NCBI RefSeq assembly: GCF_000710915.1
Contig: NZ_BAUA01000196.1
Coordinates: 1-64,000 of the forward strand
DNA length: 64,000 nt
Origin: Nocardia brasiliensis IFM 10847
Lineage (GTDB): Bacteria > Actinomycetota > Actinomycetes > Mycobacteriales > Mycobacteriaceae
Direction of reading: 5' to 3'
Positions 58,821 through 64,000 of this stretch are shown one piece after another (the stretch's first letter is position 1; each line of letters begins with the position of its first letter). Both the position numbers and the translations under genes were made by a program. A model generated the notes under the pieces. It was not told where the DNA came from. It was given only the letters and a program-made list of their open reading frames with translations, and ran no database searches.

Positions 58821-60343
58821 GCTGATTCCTGCTTGCCGAAGGTCGGATTGTGGGCCGGGCCGAGGGTGATGTGCACAGCCTGCTGGTCGGTGTAGAAGTC
58901 GATGGAGCGGTAGCCGCCCTCGTGGCCCAGCCCGGAGGCCTTCACGCCGCCGAACGGGGTGCGCAGGTCGCGGACGTTGTTGGAATTGAGCCAGACCATG
59001 CCGGCCTCGACCGCCTGCGCGAAGGTGTGCGCGCGTTGCAGATTCGTGGTCCAGACGTAGGCGGCGAGGCCGTACCGGACCCCGTTGGCGAGCGCGAGCG
59101 CCTCGGCCTCGGTATCGAACGGTGTGATGGCGACGACCGGGCCGAAGATCTCTTCCTGGAAGATCCGCGCGTCCGGCGCGACGTCGGCGAACACGGTCGG
59201 CGCGACGAAGTTTCCGGAGTCGAACCCGTCCGGCCGACCGCCGCCGGCGACCAGGCGCCCCTCGGACCTGCCGATGTCGATATAGCTCATCACCTTGGCG
59301 TAATGCTCCGGATGGACCAGCGCGCCCACCTCGGTGGCCGGATCGTGCGGGTAGCCGACGGCCACCCGTTTCGCCTGCGCCGCATAGCGTTCGACGAACT
59401 CGTCGTAGATCGATCGTTCGACGAGGATGCGGCTGCCCGCGGTGCACCGCTCGCCGTTGAGCGAGAAGACGCCGAAGATGGTCGCGTCCACGGCGGCGTC
59501 GAGGTCGGCGTCGGCGAACACGATCGCGGGGCTCTTGCCGCCCAGCTCCATCGACAGCCCCTTGAGTGACGCGGCGGCGTTGCCGAAGATGATCTGGCCG
59601 GTGCGACTCTCGCCGGTGAACGAGATCAACGGCACGTCAGGGTGTTTCACGAGCGCGTCGCCCGCTTCCTCGCCGAGTCCGTTGACGAGGTTGAACACGC
59701 CGCGCGGCAGTCCGGCCTCCTCGAAGATCCCGGCCCACAGCGACGCGGACAGGGGAGTGAACTCGGCGGGCTTGAGCACCACGGTGTTTCCGGTGGCCAG
59801 CGCGGGCCCCAGCTTCCACGACTCCAGCATGAACGGCGTGTTCCACGGGGTGATCAACCCGGCCACCCCGATCGGCTTGCGGTTGACGTAGTTGAGCTGT
59901 TGCCCGGGCACCTTGTAGGTGTCGTCGACCTGGGCGACGACGAGATCGGCGAAGAAGCGGAAGTTCTCGGCCGCGCGGCGGGCCTGGCCGAGCGCCTGGG
60001 TGATGGGCAACCCCGAGTCGAACGATTCGAGTTCGGCCAGCCGCGCGTCCCGGGACTCGACGATGTCCGCGATCCGGTACAGGATGCGGGACCGCTCGCG
60101 GGGGCGCATGCGCGGCCAGGGTCCGTCGCGAAAAGCGGTGGCCGCGGCGGTCACCGCGCGGTCGATATCGGCTCGCTTGCCCGCGGCCGCCCGGACGTAG
60201 ACCTCGTTGGTGACCGGGTCCAGGACACCGAAGGTGGCATCGTCGACCGAATCCACGAAGGCGCCGTCGATGTAGTGCTGGATCCGCGTCGGCAGGTCCG
60301 CGGGCATGTGCGGGGTGGCGGCAGTGCGCACCGCGTTCGTCAT
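58817..60343 (-). CDS. hpaE: 5-carboxymethyl-2-hydroxymuconic-semialdehyde dehydrogenase
   Basis: 508 aa ALDH from ATG 60343. N-terminal IQHYIDGAFVDSVDDATFGVLDPVTNEVYVRAAAGKRADIDRAV, general base in MELGGKSPAIVF, nucleophile Cys in LNGERCTAGSRI (E-R-C-T-A-G-S-R is typical of HpaE) and C-terminal LRTPFGGVKASGLGHEGGYRSIDFYTDQQAVH. Oxidises the HpaD product to the tricarboxylate taken on by isomerase/decarboxylase HpaG. Overlaps hpaD. Confidence 0.92.
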   Translation of the reverse strand: MTNAVRTAATPHMPADLPTRIQHYIDGAFVDSVDDATFGVLDPVTNEVYVRAAAGKRADIDRAVTAAATAFRDGPWPRMRPRERSRILYRIADIVESRDARLAELESFDSGLPITQALGQARRAAENFRFFADLVVAQVDDTYKVPGQQLNYVNRKPIGVAGLITPWNTPFMLESWKLGPALATGNTVVLKPAEFTPLSASLWAGIFEEAGLPRGVFNLVNGLGEEAGDALVKHPDVPLISFTGESRTGQIIFGNAAASLKGLSMELGGKSPAIVFADADLDAAVDATIFGVFSLNGERCTAGSRILVERSIYDEFVERYAAQAKRVAVGYPHDPATEVGALVHPEHYAKVMSYIDIGRSEGRLVAGGGRPDGFDSGNFVAPTVFADVAPDARIFQEEIFGPVVAITPFDTEAEALALANGVRYGLAAYVWTTNLQRAHTFAQAVEAGMVWLNSNNVRDLRTPFGGVKASGLGHEGGYRSIDFYTDQQAVHITLGPAHNPTFGKQESA

Positions 60344-60362
60344 GAACGACTCCAGTTCGGGT

Positions 60363-61061
60363 TCAGGTGGCCGGTAGGCCGAAAGTCTCGTCGGGGTGTT
60401 CGTGGATCAGGTAGGCGTCGAGCGTGGCGGCGCGGTGGCGGCGGGCGACCTTCTCGATCTCGCCGAGCGGTGCGCCGATCTCGATGAGGCGCACGATGTT
60501 CTCGTGTTCGCGCACGGATTCGTGCGCCCGCCCGGGGACGAAGGAGAACGTCGAGGACCGCAGGTGCCCCAGGCGGGCCCATTCCGCCTCGACGAGCGTG
60601 ACGAGGCGGGGATTGACGCACTTGGTGAACAGGATCGAATGGAACTCGTGGTTGAGCGCGGTGAAGGCGCTCGGGTCGAAATCGCCCAGGGACTCGACCA
60701 TCCGCTCGTTCACCGCTCGCGCGCGGCGCAGGTCGTCTTCGGTCAGGCGGCCCGCGGCGAGCGCCGTCGCCGCGCCTTCCAGCACGCTCAGCGCCTGCAT
60801 ACTGTGCCGGTACTGCGAATCGTCCACCATCGAAACCTGCGCGCCGACATTGCGTTCGAAGGTGACCAGGCCTTCGGCCTCGAGCTGGCGGATCGCTTCG
60901 CGCACCGGGACCACGCTCATGTCCAGTTCCTTGGCGATGGTGCTGAGCACCAGCCGGTAACCCGGCGTGTACTCCTGACGCGCGATCCGCTCCTTGAGCC
61001 AGTGGTACGCGACCTGTGACTTGCTCTGCGTAGCACTGGGATTCACTGGCTCTTGCGCCAT
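60363..61061 (-). CDS. GntR-family (FCD) regulator of the hpa operon
   Basis: 232 aa from ATG 61061 (ATG 61082, seven codons earlier, is possible). N-terminal winged helix (VAYHWLKERIARQEYTPGYRLVLSTIAKELDMSVVPVREAIRQLEAEGLV) and an FCD effector domain with metal-ligand His (LNHEFHSILF). Overlaps the end of the HpaG-RraA gene and precedes hpaE. Likely represses the operon and the divergent permease until a homoprotocatechuate-type ligand binds. Confidence 0.85.
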   Translation of the reverse strand: MAQEPVNPSATQSKSQVAYHWLKERIARQEYTPGYRLVLSTIAKELDMSVVPVREAIRQLEAEGLVTFERNVGAQVSMVDDSQYRHSMQALSVLEGAATALAAGRLTEDDLRRARAVNERMVESLGDFDPSAFTALNHEFHSILFTKCVNPRLVTLVEAEWARLGHLRSSTFSFVPGRAHESVREHENIVRLIEIGAPLGEIEKVARRHRAATLDAYLIHEHPDETFGLPAT

Positions 61062-62530
61062 TCTCGGTACCTCGCCTTCCATTCCGCATCGGGGGGAAAC
61101 AGCCCGTGCACCGGATGGCCGGCACCGACCTGCTCGGCGATCCAGCCATCTTGGATCTCCTGTTCCAGAGCATCGTCGACGACTGCCGCGGCCAGGCCAG
61201 GGGGTAGGACGAGCACCCCGTCACTGTCGCCGACGATGATGTCGCCGGGCTGGACGGTGGCGCCGCCGCAACAGATGGTGAGATCGGCGTCCCATGGCAC
61301 GTGCCTGCGGCCGAGTACCGCGGGATGCGGGCCGGCCGTGAAGACCGGGACACCGATCTCGGCGACCGCGTCGTGATCGCGGACGCCGCCATCGGTCACC
61401 ACACCCGCTGCCCCGCGCACCTTGGCCCGGAGCGCGAGGATATCGCCGAGCGTGCCCGATCCGGTCTCGCCGCGTGCCTCGATGACTATCACCTCGCCCG
61501 GCGCCGCGGTGTCGAAGACCCGCTTCTGCGCGTTGTAACCACCGCCGTGGGCATCGAAGAGGTCCTCTCGATTCGGCACGAACCGCAGTGTGCGTGCGAT
61601 GCCGACGAGCCGGGCGCCGGGACGCACCGGCCGGACACCGTCGATGGACACATTGTTCAAGCCACGCTTGCGCAGCTGCTGCGACAACGCCGCCACCGGC
61701 ACCCGGGACAGCTTGTCGCGCAACTCGTCGCAGAGCGCGGCATGCGTCGGGGGCAGCCCGGCGGCGGTACGCGATCCCCAGGCCTCGACCCGCTGGGTGT
61801 CATCGATCGACGGGAGTGAGCCGAGCGCGGGGTCGAATTCGTGGCTGCCCTGCTCGACCGTGGTGACCAGTCGCCCGGAGCTGGGCGTCGCCGCCGCGCC
61901 GGGCGCGTCGACTTCCACTTCGACCACGTCGCCGGGTACGACAACCGACGATCCGGCCGGGGTGCCGGTGAGGATCACGTCGCCGGGTTCGAGCGTGAAG
62001 TGCTGTGAGAGGTCCGCAACCAGTTGGGGGAGTGAGAAAATCAGTCCTGCGGTGTGATCTTCCTGGGCGAGTTCGCCGTTGACCCACGTGCGCACGCGCA
62101 GAGCGGCGGGGTCGACGGTCCGCGCATCGATGAGTTCCGGGCCCAGCGGCGTGAATCCGTCGCCGCCCTTGGCGCGCACGTTCGAACCCTTGTCGTTCGC
62201 TCTGAGGTCGTACAGGCCGAAATCGTTGCCCGCGGTGACGGAAGCGACGTGCTGCCAAGCAAATTCGATCGGCACCCGGCGGGCCGGGGCGCCGATGATC
62301 AGGGCGATCTCGCCTTCGAACGCCAGCAGTTCGGTGCCCGCGGGCCGCTCGACGACACCGCCGCTCGCCGCGACCGAACTGCTCGGCTTCAGGAAATAGG
62401 AGGGGTGCGCCGGTCGGCGGCCACGCTGATCCGCACGGGAGGCGTAGCTGAGATGGACGGCGACGATCTTGCCCGGACGGCTGGGCAGCGCGGAAAACCG
62501 TTGTGCGCCAGCATCGTTGCCGATCTTCAT
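61043..62530 (-). CDS. FAH-domain HpaG-type enzyme fused to an RraA-like domain
   Basis: 495 aa from ATG 62530 behind AGGAGG. Residues 1-225: one fumarylacetoacetate-hydrolase domain (AFEGEIALIIG, NDFGLYDLRANDKGSNVRAKGGDGFTPLGP, GDVILTGTPAGSS) as in HpaG, which isomerises and decarboxylates 5-oxopent-3-ene-1,2,5-tricarboxylate. E. coli HpaG has two such domains. Here residues about 265-480 are instead an RraA-like domain (VVTDGGVRDHDAVAEIGVPVFTAGPHPAV, GDIIVGDSDGVLVLP), as in HMG/oxaloacetate aldolase-decarboxylases. The RraA half could supply an oxaloacetate- or keto-acid-decarboxylating activity. First gene of the operon. Confidence 0.85.
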   Translation of the reverse strand: MKIGNDAGAQRFSALPSRPGKIVAVHLSYASRADQRGRRPAHPSYFLKPSSSVAASGGVVERPAGTELLAFEGEIALIIGAPARRVPIEFAWQHVASVTAGNDFGLYDLRANDKGSNVRAKGGDGFTPLGPELIDARTVDPAALRVRTWVNGELAQEDHTAGLIFSLPQLVADLSQHFTLEPGDVILTGTPAGSSVVVPGDVVEVEVDAPGAAATPSSGRLVTTVEQGSHEFDPALGSLPSIDDTQRVEAWGSRTAAGLPPTHAALCDELRDKLSRVPVAALSQQLRKRGLNNVSIDGVRPVRPGARLVGIARTLRFVPNREDLFDAHGGGYNAQKRVFDTAAPGEVIVIEARGETGSGTLGDILALRAKVRGAAGVVTDGGVRDHDAVAEIGVPVFTAGPHPAVLGRRHVPWDADLTICCGGATVQPGDIIVGDSDGVLVLPPGLAAAVVDDALEQEIQDGWIAEQVGAGHPVHGLFPPDAEWKARYREWRKSQ

Positions 62531-62552
62531 AAACCTCCTCGACTGCTCTTGC

Positions 62553-62571
62553 ATCGTATTTCAAATCGTAT
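62553..62571. promoter_or_regulatory. ATCGTAT direct repeat between hpa operon and permease (candidate GntR site)
   Basis: Two ATCGTAT copies with a 12-bp period (62553-62559 and 62565-62571), followed by ATATCATTGG, in the 121-bp AT-rich spacer between divergent genes. FCD-type GntR regulators often bind such AT-rich sites. Confidence 0.45.
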
Positions 62572-62651
62572 ATCATTGGTGAATCGCGTCGCAAGTGACG
62601 CAGATCGCATTTCACCGCCGTAGAGCATGTCCGGCATCGAAGGAGTCCCAG

Positions 62652-64000
62652 ATGAGCGCGCCACCCCGGTCTGGGCTGCCGAACCCCCCGTTTGTCAGCG
62701 AAACCGACCGCCGCCGAGTCGTTTTCGCGACCGTGGTCGGGACGACGATCGAGTGGTACGACTACTTCATCTACGCGGGGGCTGCCGGACTGGTCTTCGG
62801 CAAGCTCTTCTTCCAGCCCGCGGGAGACTCGATCGCGACCCTGCTCTCCTTTCTCACGGTGGGGATCAGTTTCCTGTTCCGCCCGCTCGGCGCGTTCCTG
62901 GCCGGTCATTTCGGGGACAGGTACGGCCGCCGCGTCATCCTGATGGTGACGCTGGTGACCATGGGCGCCGCGACCACGCTGATCGGCCTGCTCCCGACCT
63001 ACGCCACGATCGGTGTCGCCGCTCCCGTCGCGCTGATCCTGCTGCGCATCCTGCAGGGTGTCTCCGCCGGCGGGGAATGGGGCGGGGCCGTGCTCCTGGC
63101 CGTCGAGCACGCGCCGTCCGGTAAGCGCGGGGTGTTCGGGGCCGCGCCGCAGGTGGGCGTGCCGCTCGGGCTGCTGCTGGCCTCCGGCGTGCTGGCCCTG
63201 ATGACGGTGATCGCGCCGGGAGACGCCTTCCTCGAATGGGGTTGGCGCGTCCCGTTCCTGCTGTCGATCGTGCTCATCGTGATCGGCCATTACATCCGCA
63301 GGCGCGTCGAGGAGAGTCCGGTCTTCGTGGAACTCGCCGAACGCAGTGAGCGGGCGACCATGCCCGTCCTGGAGCTGTTCCGCAGGCACGGGCTGCTCGT
63401 CCTGGTCGCGGCGCTCGTCTTCGCGGGCAACAACGCCGTGGGTTACCTGACGACCGGCGGTTATATCCAGAACTACGCCACCGATATCCACGGGCCGGTC
63501 GGCCTCGACCGCGGGCCGGTGCTGTGGGCGGTCGCCGGTTCCGCGGTGACCTGGTTGCTGTGCACCTGGCTCGGCGCCGTGCTCAGCGATCGGATCGGCA
63601 GGCGCGCAACCTATCTCATCGGCTGGGTGCTCGTGCTCGCCGCCTTGATCCCGCTCTTCCCGCTGGTGGACACCGGCAATCCCTGGCTGCTCTGCGGTGG
63701 ACTCGCGCTGCTGACGGTGGGCCTCGGCTTCACCTACGGCCCGCAGGCCGCGCTCTACGCCGAGCTGTTTCCGGCCTCGGTCCGGTTCTCCGGCGTCGCG
63801 GTGTCCTACGCGCTCGGGGCGATCCTCGGCGGTGCGTTCGCGCCGACGATCGCCACGGCGCTCGTCCGGGCCACCGGCACGACCACCTCGGTCGTGCTCT
63901 ATCTCGGCGGGTTCGTGCTGCTGAGCCTGGTGGCGACCGCGGTCCTGCGCGATCGCAGCGGAATCCCGCTGGGCCCGGATCACGAAGCGGCACAGGCGAT
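62652..64000 (+). CDS. MHS-family aromatic acid/proton symporter (cut by window edge)
   Basis: 449 codons visible from ATG 62652 (AGGAG 6 bases upstream), nearly complete. 12-TM major facilitator of the metabolite:H+ symporter family: IEWYDYFIYAGAAGLVF near residue 35, the FRPLGAFLAGHFGDRYGRR loop-2 motif, and GEWGGAVLLAVEHAP. Such proteins import carboxylates such as 4-hydroxyphenylacetate or shikimate. Divergent from the hpa operon, so homoprotocatechuate or a precursor is the likely cargo. The C-terminus is cut by the window edge. Confidence 0.88.
   Translation, partial: MSAPPRSGLPNPPFVSETDRRRVVFATVVGTTIEWYDYFIYAGAAGLVFGKLFFQPAGDSIATLLSFLTVGISFLFRPLGAFLAGHFGDRYGRRVILMVTLVTMGAATTLIGLLPTYATIGVAAPVALILLRILQGVSAGGEWGGAVLLAVEHAPSGKRGVFGAAPQVGVPLGLLLASGVLALMTVIAPGDAFLEWGWRVPFLLSIVLIVIGHYIRRRVEESPVFVELAERSERATMPVLELFRRHGLLVLVAALVFAGNNAVGYLTTGGYIQNYATDIHGPVGLDRGPVLWAVAGSAVTWLLCTWLGAVLSDRIGRRATYLIGWVLVLAALIPLFPLVDTGNPWLLCGGLALLTVGLGFTYGPQAALYAELFPASVRFSGVAVSYALGAILGGAFAPTIATALVRATGTTTSVVLYLGGFVLLSLVATAVLRDRSGIPLGPDHEAAQA

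Overview
This is a GC-rich actinomycete chromosome segment. Nocardia or a close mycolate-producing relative (Rhodococcus, Mycobacteriaceae) fits best: there is a cyclopropane-mycolate-type methyltransferase next to a fatty-acyl-AMP ligase, a WXG/type VII-linked polymorphic toxin, a perfect KstR-type (steroid regulon) operator, a GabR-like PucR regulator and an MMPL transporter. No rRNA, tRNA, insertion sequence or CRISPR array was found. The two outermost genes run off the window.

Region 1 (1-13.6 kb) looks like accessory or specialised metabolism. A tightly overlapped leftward operon encodes a fatty-acyl-AMP ligase, a cyclopropane-synthase-like methyltransferase, an acyl carrier protein, a diiron acyl-ACP desaturase and a probable acyl-CoA dehydrogenase (cut by the edge), with an AraC regulator upstream. 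After a secreted I36-like protein, a decayed gene fragment and a Tat-type amine oxidase comes a second leftward operon with ATGA overlaps between its first three genes. It encodes a divergent tryptophan-2,3-dioxygenase homologue, a kynureninase-family enzyme, an O-methyltransferase and a phytoene-desaturase-type oxidase, and is transcribed away from an acyl-CoA-dehydrogenase-fold flavoenzyme. No pathway I know uses this exact set.

Region 2 (13.6-29.4 kb) holds a secreted beta-rich protein, an esterase/beta-lactamase with a KstR-type operator, and a polymorphic-toxin operon: SseB-like protein, WXG-like partner, giant RHS toxin split by one apparent frameshift, and immunity protein. A GMC oxidoreductase, a secreted alpha/beta hydrolase and several small or secreted proteins of unknown function follow.

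Region 3 (29.4-45 kb) is a nearly complete agmatine/putrescine/GABA catabolic block: agmatine deiminase, N-carbamoylputrescine amidase, putrescine-type aminotransferase, gamma-aminobutyraldehyde dehydrogenase, GABA aminotransferase and succinic-semialdehyde dehydrogenase. It has two permeases and PucR, Lrp and TetR regulators. Three copies of an ACTGAA-NN-TTCAGT palindrome precede the NCS1 permease, the amidase and the TetR gene and define a probable TetR regulon.

Region 4 (45-54.6 kb) has an MMPL transporter fused to three carboxypeptidase-regulatory-like domains, a Clp-N-like membrane protein, a TetR-controlled efflux/flavin-monooxygenase pair, a macrolide-type glycosyltransferase and an NTF2-like protein.

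Region 5 (54.5-64 kb) is a homoprotocatechuate (3,4-dihydroxyphenylacetate) meta-cleavage operon (HpaG-RraA fusion, GntR regulator, HpaE, HpaD, HpaH, HpaI and an aldehyde dehydrogenase) with a divergent MHS-type permease. It ends in pyruvate and succinic semialdehyde, and so converges with the GABA branch of region 3.
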